Source: Pseudomonas sp. Fl4BN1 (GTDB lineage Bacteria > Pseudomonadota > Gammaproteobacteria > Pseudomonadales > Pseudomonadaceae). Taken from it: a DNA stretch of 64,000 nucleotides. Of this stretch, positions 45,092-54,486 are shown piece by piece. How positions within the stretch are numbered: position 1 is the stretch's first letter; each line of letters starts with the position of its first letter. The stretch spans positions 1 to 64,000 of the forward strand of contig NZ_JAAARM010000028.1 of the NCBI RefSeq assembly GCF_009908285.1. The letters are read 5' to 3'. Below the pieces are notes generated by a model, which saw only the letters and a program-made list of their open reading frames with translations, was not told where the DNA came from and did no database searches. Both the position numbers and the translations under genes were made by a program.

Positions 45092-45968
45092 CCGGCTGCT
45101 CCCGTAGCAGCGCCAGCCAGGCTTGCGCTGCCTTGGACAGATAGGCGCCCTGGCGCCAGATGAAGGCGATGTCCCAGCGCAGGTAATCCGGCGCCTTCAG
45201 CGTCAGGCGCACCACCCCCGGCCGCACCAGGCCGCGGGCCACCACACTGGGCAGCAACACCACGCCCTGGCCGGCGGCCACCAGTGCCGCGAGAAAGTCC
45301 GCCTGACCGCTGCGTCCGCTTTCCTTGGGGGTAAAGCCCGCCTGCTGGCAGGCCTGGAGCAGACGGTCATTGAGCACAAAACTGCGTTGATACAAGAGGA
45401 AGGGCGTATCCGCCAGTTCCTCCAGGCGCACCTGGGCGTTCATCGCCAGGGGATGATCGGCGGGCAGCAAGGCATCCAGCGGTTCATCACAGAAAGGCTG
45501 ATAGGCAAACGCCGGGTCCTTGGGGGTCAGGCTGCCCCCCAGTTCCAGTTCGCCACTACGTACCGCCTGCTCGATATTCAGGCTACCGCCTTCGAGCAAT
45601 TGCACCTGGATGTTCGGATAGCGTCGTCGGTATTCGGCAAAGCGGCTGGCGAACAGCGCGTCACTGCCCAGCAGCGGCAGGCCCAGGCGTAGCTCACCCC
45701 GGGCCAATTGGCTCAAGTCATCCAGTTCGCTGAGCAGTTCGTTGCGCAGGCGCAGCATGCCCTCGGCCCGTTGCAGCACCACGCTGCCGGTGGCAGTGAG
45801 GTGGATGTGCGAGCCCTGGCGTTCCAGCAGGGGCGTGCCGAGGCTCTGTTCCAGCTGGGCGATCTGTTTGCTGACTGCCGACTGGCTGATGTGCAGGGTT
45901 TTGGCCGCCTGGGTGAAGCCGCCCTGGCGGATCACCTCGACGAAGCTGCGCAGTTGTTTGAAATCCAT
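45072..45968 (-). CDS. LysR-family regulator, probable regulator of cidAB
   Basis: 298 residues from ATG 45968. N-terminal winged helix (about 1-60, MDFKQLRSFVEVIRQGG, AAKTLHISQSAVSKQI) and a periplasmic-binding-like effector domain. It is divergent from the CidA/LrgA gene, the CidR arrangement. A 15-bp T-N11-A palindrome lies just before its start. Confidence 0.93.
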   Translation of the reverse strand: MDFKQLRSFVEVIRQGGFTQAAKTLHISQSAVSKQIAQLEQSLGTPLLERQGSHIHLTATGSVVLQRAEGMLRLRNELLSELDDLSQLARGELRLGLPLLGSDALFASRFAEYRRRYPNIQVQLLEGGSLNIEQAVRSGELELGGSLTPKDPAFAYQPFCDEPLDALLPADHPLAMNAQVRLEELADTPFLLYQRSFVLNDRLLQACQQAGFTPKESGRSGQADFLAALVAAGQGVVLLPSVVARGLVRPGVVRLTLKAPDYLRWDIAFIWRQGAYLSKAAQAWLALLREQPVSPAGR

Positions 45969-45975
45969 GATCGGA

Positions 45976-45990
45976 ATTCCAGATTGGAAT
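45976..45990. promoter_or_regulatory. LysR-type operator palindrome
   Basis: ATTCCA GAT TGGAAT, a perfect 6-3-6 palindrome with the T-N11-A spacing of LysR sites, placed between the LysR gene and cidA. A second partial GGAA/TTCC pair follows to 45996. It probably allows autoregulation and control of cidAB. Confidence 0.55.
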
Positions 45991-46066
45991 GGTTCCAAGT
46001 CTAACAATTCGCTTTGGTGATGATGGGGCTTTTCATAAAATAGGTCCCTGAGAGGACTGAATCATC

Positions 46067-46453
46067 ATGAACATTGCCACCTGCAAACGCCTGGGCCGCC
46101 TGATCCTTGAACTGGCGGTACTGCTGGCGATCTATTTTCTCGGCTGCCAACTGGCCGCCTGGTTGCCCTGGCCGATTCCCGGTGGGGTAGTCGGCCTGGC
46201 GCTGTTGCTGCTGGCCTTTGCCCTGGGCTGGGTCAAGCCGGCGGCGCTGCAACTGGGCGCCGGCCTGCTGATGGCGGAGATGCTGCTGTTCTTCATCCCG
46301 GCGTTGATGAGCCTGCTGGACTACGGCGGCTTGTTACGCCAGGAAGGCGGGCGGATTTTGCTGGTGATCGGTATCAGCACCTTGTTGGTGATGCTGGTGA
46401 CCGCGCTGACCGTGGAGTGGGTGTGCCGCTGGAGGATGCGCCATGAAGCTTGA
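46067..46453 (+). CDS. CidA/LrgA family holin-like protein
   Basis: 128 residues, four predicted membrane helices, the family signature around PWPIPGGVVGLALL and the loop after helix 2. CidA/LrgA proteins affect murein hydrolase release and, in newer work, transport of pyruvate or overflow acids. It overlaps the next gene by 11 nt. Confidence 0.92.
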   Translation: MNIATCKRLGRLILELAVLLAIYFLGCQLAAWLPWPIPGGVVGLALLLLAFALGWVKPAALQLGAGLLMAEMLLFFIPALMSLLDYGGLLRQEGGRILLVIGISTLLVMLVTALTVEWVCRWRMRHEA

Positions 46454-47129
46454 ACTGATGCCGATGTTCTGGCTGGCCCTGACCCTGGCTGCGTACCTGT
46501 TCAGCCGCTGGATCTACCGGCGCACCGGACGTTACCTGCTGTCGCCGCTGATCCTGGTGCCGGCCCTGTTGTTGGCGATTGCCGTGCCGTTGCACACCGC
46601 CTATGCCGAGTACGCCGCCAATACTCACTGGCTAATGCTGGTTCTGGGGCCGGTAACCGTGGCCTTTGCCATTCCCATCTGGCAGCAGCGGCAGTTGTTG
46701 ATGCGCCACTGGTCGGCATTGTTGCTGGGCATGCTGGCGGGTAGCGCAGCGTCCATCGGCAGTTCCTTCGGCCTGGCCAAGGCCCTGGCCCTGGACAGCT
46801 CGGTGGCCCTGTCGCTGGTGCCGCGCTCCATCACCACGCCTTTCGCCATGCCGCTGGCCCATGACCTGGGGGGTGTCCCCGAGTTGACTGCGGTGTTCGT
46901 GATGTTCACCGGGGTGTTCGGCGCGATGCTCGGTGGCGTGCTGCTGCGCTGGCTGCCTTTGCGCAGTGCCCTGGCGCGGGGGGCGTTGTTCGGCGTCGGT
47001 GCCCATGGCGCCGGGGTCAGCCGGGCCCATGAAGTGGGCGGTGAAGAAGGCTCGGTGGCGGGCCTGGTGATGGTCCTCACCGGGCTCCTGAATCTGTTTG
47101 CCGCGCCTTTGCTGGCGTCGGTACTTTGA
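46443..47129 (+). CDS. LrgB/CidB family membrane protein
   Basis: 228 residues, six to seven membrane helices; the family core VALSLVPRSITTPFAMPLAHDLGG and AHGAGVSRAHEVGGEEG is clear. Partner of the CidA/LrgA protein, with which it overlaps. Confidence 0.93.
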   Translation: MKLELMPMFWLALTLAAYLFSRWIYRRTGRYLLSPLILVPALLLAIAVPLHTAYAEYAANTHWLMLVLGPVTVAFAIPIWQQRQLLMRHWSALLLGMLAGSAASIGSSFGLAKALALDSSVALSLVPRSITTPFAMPLAHDLGGVPELTAVFVMFTGVFGAMLGGVLLRWLPLRSALARGALFGVGAHGAGVSRAHEVGGEEGSVAGLVMVLTGLLNLFAAPLLASVL

Positions 47130-47273
47130 CGTAAACCCGCGCGCCAGAGCCCGGTTCCGGGCTGACCCGTTCGGTCATCAAGCTGGCTGCCAATGCAACG
47201 TCGCCCGGGGCGCAGTCTGTCTAGACTCTGAAGGTCCTCTTAGCCAATAAGAACCATCACCGAGGTCTTTGTC

Positions 47274-48056
47274 GTGAGCCTAGCCCCCGTTCAATCGACA
47301 CCGAGTTTAAAAAACCAGGTCAGCGCCACTGAGTGGCAAACCCGCCTGGACCTGGCTGCCTGTTATCGCCTGGTGGCGATGCATGGCTGGGACGATCTGA
47401 TCTTCACCCATATTTCCGCCAAGGTGCCAGGCACCGAAGATTTCCTGATCAACCCGTTCGGCATGATGTTTCACGAGATCACCGCCTCCAGCCTGGTGAA
47501 GGTCGATCAGGCCGGTAACAAGTTGATGGACAGCCCCTACGAGATCAACCCGGCCGGCTACACGATTCACAGTGCCGTGCACGCGGTGCGTCACGATGTG
47601 TCCTGTGTGCTGCACACCCACACCGCCGCCGGGGTCGCGGTATCGGCACAGAAGCAAGGCGTGTTACCCATCAGTCAGCAGTCGCTGTTCGTGCTTTCGA
47701 GCCTGGGCTATCACCCCTATGAAGGCGTGGCCCTGAACCCCGAGGAAAAGCTGCGGCTACAGGCCGACCTGGGGGCCAACAGCTTTCTGATGTTGCACAA
47801 CCACGGCTTGCTCACGTGTGGCGCGAGCATCGCCGATACCTTTCTGATGATGTTCATCTTCCAGCGCACCTGTGAGATCCAGGTACTGGCGCAGAACGGC
47901 GGTGCCGAGCTGATTGCCATTCCCACGCCGATCCTGGCCGGGGCCAAGGCGATGATTGCCGGAGTCACCCGCAGTGCCCAGGGTATGGGCGGCGTATTGG
48001 CTTGGCCGGCCCTGCTGCGCAAACTCGATCAACTCGACCCGGGTTATAAACTCTGA
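47274..48056 (+). CDS. Class II aldolase/adducin family protein
   Basis: 260 residues with a GTG start at 47274 (GAGG upstream). Zinc-binding His pair in VLHTHTAAGVAVS and a third His in MLHNHGLLTCG. Enzymes of this fold cleave or epimerise phosphorylated sugars, but this subgroup is uncharacterised. The stop overlaps the start of the hydrolase gene by one base, so they are coupled. Confidence 0.9.
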   Translation: MSLAPVQSTPSLKNQVSATEWQTRLDLAACYRLVAMHGWDDLIFTHISAKVPGTEDFLINPFGMMFHEITASSLVKVDQAGNKLMDSPYEINPAGYTIHSAVHAVRHDVSCVLHTHTAAGVAVSAQKQGVLPISQQSLFVLSSLGYHPYEGVALNPEEKLRLQADLGANSFLMLHNHGLLTCGASIADTFLMMFIFQRTCEIQVLAQNGGAELIAIPTPILAGAKAMIAGVTRSAQGMGGVLAWPALLRKLDQLDPGYKL

Positions 48057-48958
48057 TGCCTATCTCCGAGATTCCTCTGAGTGTGTGGCGCAAGCGCGGG
48101 CAGGATTTCGTGTTCCACGGCCAGCCCATTCGTTACTGGGTGGCGGGGCAGGGAGAACCGCTGCTGTTGATCCACGGTTTCCCCACGGCCAGTTGGGACT
48201 GGCATTACCTGTGGCAACCTCTGGCGCGGCGTTATCAGGTGATTGCCTGCGACATGCTCGGTTTCGGCGACTCGGCCAAGCCCCTGGAGCACGACTACAG
48301 CCTGTTGGAGCAGGCAGACTTGCAGCAGGCACTGCTGGCCCACCTGGGCATTGCCGAGCCCGTGCACCTGTTGGCCCATGACTATGGCGACAGTGTCGCC
48401 CAGGAACTGCTCGCCCGGCACTACGAGGAGCGGATCGAGATTGCCAGTTGCGTGTTCCTCAATGGTGGCCTGTTTCCGGAAACCCATCGCCCGGTACTGA
48501 CCCAGAAGCTGTTGCTCAGTCCTCTGGGCTGGATGCTCGGGCGCGCGTTCAGCCGCCAGGGGCTGGCGAAAAGCTTCCGGCAGATCTTCGGTTCCCATAC
48601 TCGCCCCAGCGAGACGGTCCTGGATGACTTCTGGAGCCTGGTGCAAAGTAATAACGGGCCACGCATCCTGCACAAGTTGATTGCCTATATCCCCGAACGC
48701 CGGGTCCAGCGCGAACGCTGGGTCAGTGCCATGCAGCGCGGCGAGGTGCCGCTGCGGGTGATCGATGGTGCCCAGGACCCGATCTCCGGGGCGCACATGG
48801 TGGAGCGTTATCGACAGTTGATTGCCCAGCCGGACACGGTGCTGCTGCCGGGAATTGGCCATTACCCGCAGATCGAGGCGCCGTTGCTGGTACTCAAGCA
48901 TTACCTGGGGTTTCGCGGCAACCTGCTGTTGCCGTCCCGTCAGGCGGTGGGTTCCTGA
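48056..48958 (+). CDS. Alpha/beta hydrolase, epoxide hydrolase-like
   Basis: 300 residues. Oxyanion motif HGFPTASWDW, a nucleophile elbow AHDYGDSVAQ with aspartate in place of serine, an acid in DGAQDPISG and the histidine in GIGHYPQIEAP. The Asp nucleophile points to an epoxide hydrolase or dehalogenase type rather than an esterase. Coupled to the aldolase gene. Confidence 0.88.
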   Translation: MPISEIPLSVWRKRGQDFVFHGQPIRYWVAGQGEPLLLIHGFPTASWDWHYLWQPLARRYQVIACDMLGFGDSAKPLEHDYSLLEQADLQQALLAHLGIAEPVHLLAHDYGDSVAQELLARHYEERIEIASCVFLNGGLFPETHRPVLTQKLLLSPLGWMLGRAFSRQGLAKSFRQIFGSHTRPSETVLDDFWSLVQSNNGPRILHKLIAYIPERRVQRERWVSAMQRGEVPLRVIDGAQDPISGAHMVERYRQLIAQPDTVLLPGIGHYPQIEAPLLVLKHYLGFRGNLLLPSRQAVGS

Positions 48959-48966
48959 GCGAACCC

Positions 48967-48987
48967 CAGGGCCCCGCCGTGGCCCTG
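48967..48987 (+). other. Hairpin after the hydrolase gene
   Basis: CAGGGCC (48967-48973) pairs with GGCCCTG (48981-48987); no T-run. It may be a weak terminator or processing structure. Confidence 0.35.
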
Positions 48988-49172
48988 TGAGTGCATGCGC
49001 CATCGCCACAGGGGGCCGTGCCATGTCCTCGGTTGAGCGGCGGTCTTGAGCGGACGCGCCGATTATCCCGCTGTCTTATTGCGCACCATTCAGGTCCAGG
49101 CGTTTTTATTGTGACCACCGGCCGGCTGCCTGACACTCGACCCATTGTCCATTGGCCCTGCTGGAGTTCGGT

Positions 49173-50084
49173 ATGAGTGAGTCTGTGCGCTTGGAAGATA
49201 GAGTGGTGATCGTTACCGGAGCCGGCGGTGGCCTGGGGCGGGCCCATGCGCTGCTGTTCGCCCGGCATGGTGCCAAGGTGCTGGTCAATGACCTGGGCGG
49301 CTCGACCCAGGGTGAAGGTGCCAGCGCTTCAGCGGCGGATCGTGTGGTGGCACAAATCCGCGAAGCCGGTGGTATCGCCGAGGCCAACCATGATTCGGTC
49401 ACCGATGGCGAAAAGATCGTGCAGAACGCCCTGGATGTCTTTGGTCGGGTCGACGTGCTGGTCAACAACGCTGGAATCCTGCGGGACAAGACCTTCCACA
49501 AGATGGACCACAGCGATTGGGAGCTGGTGTACCGGGTGCATGTCGAAGGTGCCTACAAGGTCACTCGCGCCGCTTGGCCGCACCTGCGGGACCAGGCTTA
49601 TGGGCGGGTGATCTTCACCGCCTCCACCTCGGGTATCTACGGCAACTTCGGGCAAGCCAACTACGGCATGGCCAAGTTGGGCCTGTACGGCCTGACCCGG
49701 ACCCTGGCGATCGAGGGGCGCAAGAACAACATCCTGGTCAACGCCATCGCCCCCACCGGCGGCACGCGGATGACCGAGGGCCTGATTCCGCCGCAGGTGT
49801 TCGAGCAGCTCAAGCCGGAGTTGGTGAGCCCCCTGGTGGTGTACCTGGGCAGCGAGCAGTGCCAGGAAACCTCCGGTTTGTTCGAAGTGGGCGGTGGTTG
49901 GATCGGCAAGGTGCGCTGGGAGCGCAGCCTGGGGGCCGGTTTCGATCCGCGCCAGGGCTTTTCCCCGGAGGACGTGGCAGCCCACTGGCAACAGATCTGT
50001 GATTTTGAGGGGGCAGCGCATCCCAAGGACAACATCGAAGCCTTGAAGGAGATGATGCAAAATCTGCAAAAGTACGCGCTCTGA
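49173..50084 (+). CDS. SDR oxidoreductase, (3R)-hydroxyacyl-CoA dehydrogenase type
   Basis: 303 residues from ATG 49173 (TGGAG site upstream). Cofactor motif TGAGGGLGRAHA and the LVNDLGG loop of the multifunctional-enzyme-2 type, catalytic Ser in TASTSG and YGMAK. The C-terminal extension (GWIGKVRWERS, later EALKEMMQ) is also typical of that group, which oxidises beta-hydroxyacyl-CoA. A terminator follows. Confidence 0.9.
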   Translation: MSESVRLEDRVVIVTGAGGGLGRAHALLFARHGAKVLVNDLGGSTQGEGASASAADRVVAQIREAGGIAEANHDSVTDGEKIVQNALDVFGRVDVLVNNAGILRDKTFHKMDHSDWELVYRVHVEGAYKVTRAAWPHLRDQAYGRVIFTASTSGIYGNFGQANYGMAKLGLYGLTRTLAIEGRKNNILVNAIAPTGGTRMTEGLIPPQVFEQLKPELVSPLVVYLGSEQCQETSGLFEVGGGWIGKVRWERSLGAGFDPRQGFSPEDVAAHWQQICDFEGAAHPKDNIEALKEMMQNLQKYAL

Positions 50085-50182
50085 GCGACTCGCCTATTGA
50101 GCCCCGGATCTTGTTGTCGGCTTGATCCTAGTGGTAGCTCAATGGCTTTCACCTCGGGCTGGCAAGCCTGGATTCAATGACG

Positions 50183-50210
50183 CGCCGGACCCTCAAGTCC
50201 GGCGGTTTTA
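50183..50210 (+). terminator. Terminator after the SDR gene
   Basis: CGCCGGAC (50183-50190) and GTCCGGCG (50197-50204), then GTTTTA. Confidence 0.7.
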
Positions 50211-50268
50211 CTCCTGCGACGTTCGTCACTATGCTCGACGGTTATCGAACGAGAAGGGAGCGCTCTAT

Positions 50269-50628
50269 ATGTACGAGTCAAAAGACCAGCCGGTATTGTC
50301 GCGACTGCTGTTTATCCGACGACTGTGCATGCACGGTCTGGTGGTTGTGGCGCTGATTATCTTTTCGATTCTGCTGGGTATCAGCGGCTTACTGTACTTC
50401 GAACAAGATATTTCCTTTCACGACGCGTTATATGACGCGGCGATGATCCTGGGCGGAATCGGCCCTATCAATATGCCGGAGACCCCCGGCGGCAAGCTGT
50501 TTTTCGCCACTTACGGGCTTTACACCAACATGGTTTTTGCCGCCACCCTGGGTTTGATCCTGTCGCCCGTGGCGCATCGTCTGTTGCACAAGTTTCACTA
50601 TGACGAAAGTGATGAAGACGCTGGTTGA
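50269..50628 (+). CDS. Two-helix channel-like membrane protein with altered filter
   Basis: 119 residues from ATG 50269 with AAGGGAG upstream. Two membrane helices (about 18-45 and 78-103) enclose a pore-loop-like segment: SFHDALYDAAMILGGIGP, then NMPETPGGKLF. The layout follows two-helix potassium channels (loop, filter, Pro-x-x-x-Gly-Lys-hydrophobic), but the TVGYGD filter is replaced by GGIGP. The tail is acidic (DESDEDAG). Similar small bacterial proteins exist without known function. Ion conduction is inference. Confidence 0.7.
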   Translation: MYESKDQPVLSRLLFIRRLCMHGLVVVALIIFSILLGISGLLYFEQDISFHDALYDAAMILGGIGPINMPETPGGKLFFATYGLYTNMVFAATLGLILSPVAHRLLHKFHYDESDEDAG

Positions 50629-51127
50629 GTGGAACTTTCTTGTTATATCCCAGGCATAAAAAAGGCCGCTGCAAGAGCAGCGGCCAAAGCAAGACGTTAG
50701 ATCAAGGAGCTACAAAATCAACGTCAGTGAACCTGGGGTAGCGACTTGAACAAAACAACTTCAAGCCTGCTGGAAATCAATTCCTGGAAAATACCCGACT
50801 CGATACTTTCAACGGGAGGGCGTCTGGCTGTTTGCCGTGACTGCGAGTGAAGAATAAGCCTTGGTTCGCTGCGGAAAAATAGCGATTCGGGACAAGGACT
50901 GTTGCAGTCTCAGTAACAGTCATCGGTGAAGGTCAGCGGACGACACAGGTAGCGCATCGATGTTTCTGATGGGCCTTTATCCAGCCCCTGGATACCCCTC
51001 TGAATCGTCCTCATGGCAAGGGCACTAATCCTTTTGGGCGACAACTCGAATACCTCCTTGGTGCGCTTATCGGCCGAGGTGCCCCGGCAGTAGGGTGAGG
51101 CTTCCTGTCACTCACCGGGGAAGACGC
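50629..51127. other. About 500-nt gap without coding capacity
   Basis: Contains a strong hairpin oriented as a minus-strand terminator (50662-50685) and no convincing protein gene. A possible unannotated minus-strand RNA could end there. The right part is the upstream region of the DUF1302 gene. Confidence 0.5.
50660..50686 (-). terminator. Strong terminator facing leftward with no gene upstream
   Basis: GGCCGCTGC AAGA GCAGCGGCC is a perfect 9-bp stem. The A-run at its left becomes a U-run on the minus strand, so it terminates leftward transcription, or serves the two-helix protein gene poorly since no T-run follows on the plus strand. Confidence 0.75.
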
Positions 51128-52927
51128 ATGACAAGAATAACAATGCGCGCCATCTTCAAACCGCAGGCGCTGGCTGTCGCGGTGGCGCTGGGCTGCAGCG
51201 CCCAGGCGCAGGCGGTGTCGTTCAACATCGGGGAAATCGAAGGGCAGTTCGACTCGTCGTTATCGGTCGGTGCCAGTTGGGGCATGCGTGACGCCGACCG
51301 GGCCTTCGTCGGTATGGTCAATGGCGGCACCGCGCAGTCGTCCACCGGCGATGATGGCCGCTTGAATTTCAAGAAGGGCGAGACCTTCTCGAAGATCTTC
51401 AAGGGCCTGCACGACCTGGAACTCAAGTACGGCGACACCGGGGTCTTTGTGCGTGGCAAGTACTGGTACGACTTCGAATTGATGGATGACAGTCGTCCGT
51501 TCAAGCCCGTCAGCAACCACAATCGCAAGGAAGGCGCCAAGTCCTCGGGGGCGCAGATCCTCGACGCCTTCGTCTATCACAACTATTCCATTGCCAACCT
51601 GCCAGGCACCGTGCGTGCCGGCAAGCAGGTGGTCAGCTGGGGCGAGAGCACCTTTATCGGCAACTCGATCAACAGCATCAACCCGGTGGACGTCTCAGCC
51701 TTTCGCCGGCCCGGGGCCGAGATCAAGGAAGGCTTGGTGCCCGTCAACATGCTGTTCGCCTCCCAAGGCCTGACCAACCAGTTGACCGTCGAGGGCTTCT
51801 ATCAGTTGGAGTGGGACCAGACCGTTGTGGACAACTGCGGGACCTTCTTCGGCAACGATGTGGTGGCCGATGGCTGCACCACCGGCTACACCGTTGGCAG
51901 CCCGGCGATCGCGCCCTTGCAACCGGTGGCCGCAGCCTTCGGCCAGGGTTTCCAGGTCACCCGTGAAGGGGTGATCCTGCCCCGGGGCGGTGACCGCGAC
52001 GCCCGTGATTCCGGGCAATGGGGGGCGGCCTTGCGCTGGCTTGGCGACGACACTGAGTACGGCTTGTACTTCATGAACTACCACTCCCGCAGCCCTGTAG
52101 TCAGCACCACCACGGCCAACGTGAGTCTGGCGACCCTGGGGGCGATTGGTGCCGCAGGTGCTGCGGCCGCTCCCAGCATTCCCGGTGCGGGCGCCAGCCT
52201 GGTACAAAGCGTGATGCTCGGCCGTGGCCAGTACTACCTTGAATACCCGGAAGACATCCGCCTGTACGGCGCCAGTTTCTCCACCACGCTGCCCACGGGC
52301 ACTGCCTGGACCGGCGAGATCAGCTACCGGCCCAATGCACCGGTGCAGGTCAACACCAACGACCTGACTCTGGCCTTGCTCAACCCCATTGCCGGCGGTG
52401 CCGCTTCGCCGATCAAGAGCGCCATGGGCGCCGACAACACCGGCTACCGGCGCAAGGAAATCACCCAGATCCAGAGCTCCATGACCCAGTTCTTCGACCA
52501 GGTGCTGGGTGCCGATCGCCTGACCCTGGTGGGCGAGGCGGCGATTGTCCACGTCGGTGGCCTGGAAGACAAAAGCCAGCTGCGCTATGGGCGTGACTCG
52601 GTCTATGGCCAGTACGGTTATGGCGGCGACACGGGCGGCTTTGTCACCGCCACCTCCTGGGGCTATCGCGCCCGGGCCATCCTCGACTACAGCAACGTGA
52701 TCGCCGGGATCAACTTCAAGCCCAACCTGTCCTGGTCCCATGACGTCAACGGCTATGGCCCCAACGGCCTGTTCAACCAGGGCGCCAAGGCCCTCAGCGT
52801 CGGTGTCGATGCCGACTATCGCAACACCTACACCGCCAGCCTCAGTTACACCGACTTCTTTGGTGGGCGCTACAACACCCTCACGGACCGTGACTTCCTC
52901 GCGTTGAGCTTCGGCGTGAACTTCTGA
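51128..52927 (+). CDS. DUF1302 family outer membrane protein
   Basis: 599 residues from ATG 51128, signal peptide cut near AQAQA-VSFN. The body is beta-rich with aromatic-ended strands and ends in FLALSFGVNF, typical of an outer-membrane barrel. DUF1302 proteins almost always occur with DUF1329 proteins and appear in clusters for degradation of hydrophobic substrates; role probably in their uptake or export. It is followed 24 nt later by the DUF1329 gene. Confidence 0.9.
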   Translation: MTRITMRAIFKPQALAVAVALGCSAQAQAVSFNIGEIEGQFDSSLSVGASWGMRDADRAFVGMVNGGTAQSSTGDDGRLNFKKGETFSKIFKGLHDLELKYGDTGVFVRGKYWYDFELMDDSRPFKPVSNHNRKEGAKSSGAQILDAFVYHNYSIANLPGTVRAGKQVVSWGESTFIGNSINSINPVDVSAFRRPGAEIKEGLVPVNMLFASQGLTNQLTVEGFYQLEWDQTVVDNCGTFFGNDVVADGCTTGYTVGSPAIAPLQPVAAAFGQGFQVTREGVILPRGGDRDARDSGQWGAALRWLGDDTEYGLYFMNYHSRSPVVSTTTANVSLATLGAIGAAGAAAAPSIPGAGASLVQSVMLGRGQYYLEYPEDIRLYGASFSTTLPTGTAWTGEISYRPNAPVQVNTNDLTLALLNPIAGGAASPIKSAMGADNTGYRRKEITQIQSSMTQFFDQVLGADRLTLVGEAAIVHVGGLEDKSQLRYGRDSVYGQYGYGGDTGGFVTATSWGYRARAILDYSNVIAGINFKPNLSWSHDVNGYGPNGLFNQGAKALSVGVDADYRNTYTASLSYTDFFGGRYNTLTDRDFLALSFGVNF

Positions 52928-52951
52928 ATCGGCATAAGAAGGACTACTTAA

Positions 52952-54319
52952 ATGCGCAAGATGATTCTGCAATGCAGTGCCCTGGCGTTGGGGTTGTGGG
53001 CGGCCAACCTGATGGCGGCGGTGAGCCCGGAAGACGCGGCCAAGCTGGGCACCAGCCTGACGCCCCTGGGGGCGGAAAAGGCCGGCAACGCCGACGGCTC
53101 GATTCCGGCCTGGACCGGGGGCATCCCGAAGAATGCTGGTGCGGTGGACAGCAAGGGTTTTCTCGCCGACCCGTTCGCCAATGAAAAACCGTTGTTCATC
53201 ATCACCGCGGCCACGCTGGACAGGTACAAGGACAAGCTGTCTGAGGGGCAGGTGGCGATGTTCAAGCGCTACCCGGACAGCTATCGGATTCCGGTCTATC
53301 CGACCCATCGCAGCGTCGGCCTGCCGCCGGAGATCTACGAGTCGGCCAAGCGCAGCGCGCTGAACGTGACCACCACCAACGACGGCAACGGCCTGGCCAA
53401 TTTCACCGGCAACCGCTATTACGCCTTTCCGATTCCCAAGAGCGGCATCGAAGTGCTGTGGAACCATCTGACCCGCTATCACGGCGGCAATCAGAAACGC
53501 ATCGTCACCCAGGTCACGCCCCAGACCAATGGCAGCTACACCTCGATCCGTTTTGAAGAAGAGATCGCCGCGCCGCCGATGATCCCCGATCTGGACCCCG
53601 CCAAAGCGGCCAACGTGCTGAACTTCTTCAAACAGTCGGTGACCGCGCCGGCACGGCTGGCGGGCAACGTGCTGCTGGTCCACGAGACCCTGGACCAGGT
53701 CAAGGAACCGCGTTCGGCATGGATCTACAACGCTGGGCAGCGCCGCGTGCGCCGCGCTCCGCAGGTCGCCTACGACGGCCCGGGAACCGCTGCCGACGGG
53801 CTGCGCACATCGGACAACTTCGACATGTTTTCCGGCGCTCCTGATCGCTACGACTGGAAGCTGGTGGGCAAGAAGGAGATGTACATCCCCTACAACAGCT
53901 ACAAGCTGGACTCCCCGAGCCTCAAGTACGACGACATCATCAAGGCTGGCCACATCAACCAGGACCTGACCCGCTATGAGCTGCACCGGGTCTGGGAGTT
54001 GGTCGGCACGGTCAAGCCCAACCAGCGGCATATCTATGCCACCCGGCACATGTACATCGACGAGGACAGTTGGCAGGTGGCCCTGGTGGATCACTACGAC
54101 GGCCGCGGCCAGCTGTGGCGGGTAGCCGAAGGCCATGCGCAGTACTACTACGACCACCAGGTGCCGGCCTACACCCTGGAAGCCCTGTACGACCTCAACG
54201 CCGGCCGCTACCTGGCCCTGGGCATGAAGAACGAGGAGAAGCGCAGCCTGGAGTTCGGTTTTGCCGCCAAGGCCGCCGACTATACCCCGGCCGCGTTGCG
54301 CGCCAGCGGGGTGCGCTAG
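52952..54319 (+). CDS. DUF1329 family periplasmic/outer membrane lipoprotein-like protein
   Basis: 455 residues, signal peptide to about residue 22 (cut near LMA-AVSPE). The fold resembles LolA/LolB-type lipid-binding proteins in known family descriptions. Conserved start VSPEDAAKLGTSLTPLGAEKAGN. It partners the DUF1302 barrel. A perfect terminator follows. Confidence 0.9.
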   Translation: MRKMILQCSALALGLWAANLMAAVSPEDAAKLGTSLTPLGAEKAGNADGSIPAWTGGIPKNAGAVDSKGFLADPFANEKPLFIITAATLDRYKDKLSEGQVAMFKRYPDSYRIPVYPTHRSVGLPPEIYESAKRSALNVTTTNDGNGLANFTGNRYYAFPIPKSGIEVLWNHLTRYHGGNQKRIVTQVTPQTNGSYTSIRFEEEIAAPPMIPDLDPAKAANVLNFFKQSVTAPARLAGNVLLVHETLDQVKEPRSAWIYNAGQRRVRRAPQVAYDGPGTAADGLRTSDNFDMFSGAPDRYDWKLVGKKEMYIPYNSYKLDSPSLKYDDIIKAGHINQDLTRYELHRVWELVGTVKPNQRHIYATRHMYIDEDSWQVALVDHYDGRGQLWRVAEGHAQYYYDHQVPAYTLEALYDLNAGRYLALGMKNEEKRSLEFGFAAKAADYTPAALRASGVR

Positions 54320-54360
54320 CCTGCTGGCAGGCCCCTGGCGAAGGATGACGCTGCAGTTTG

Positions 54361-54387
54361 AAAGGCGACCGATCGGTCGCCTTTTTT
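54361..54387 (+). terminator. Terminator after the DUF1329 gene
   Basis: AAAGGCGACC GATC GGTCGCCTTT, perfect stem, followed by more T residues. Confidence 0.92.
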
Positions 54388-54486
54388 ATGAGCATTGATC
54401 AGCCTGCTGAATACTTCTTCAACTGGTTGCGAGGTCGGGGCTAGGGTGGGTGCACGCAGGCTAAAATTATAAAAAGGCACGCTGCA

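Noticed and set aside
50629..50800. CrcZ- or Rsm-type regulatory RNA
   Set aside because: A few CA-rich and GGA motifs are visible, but their number and the gene context do not match those RNAs.
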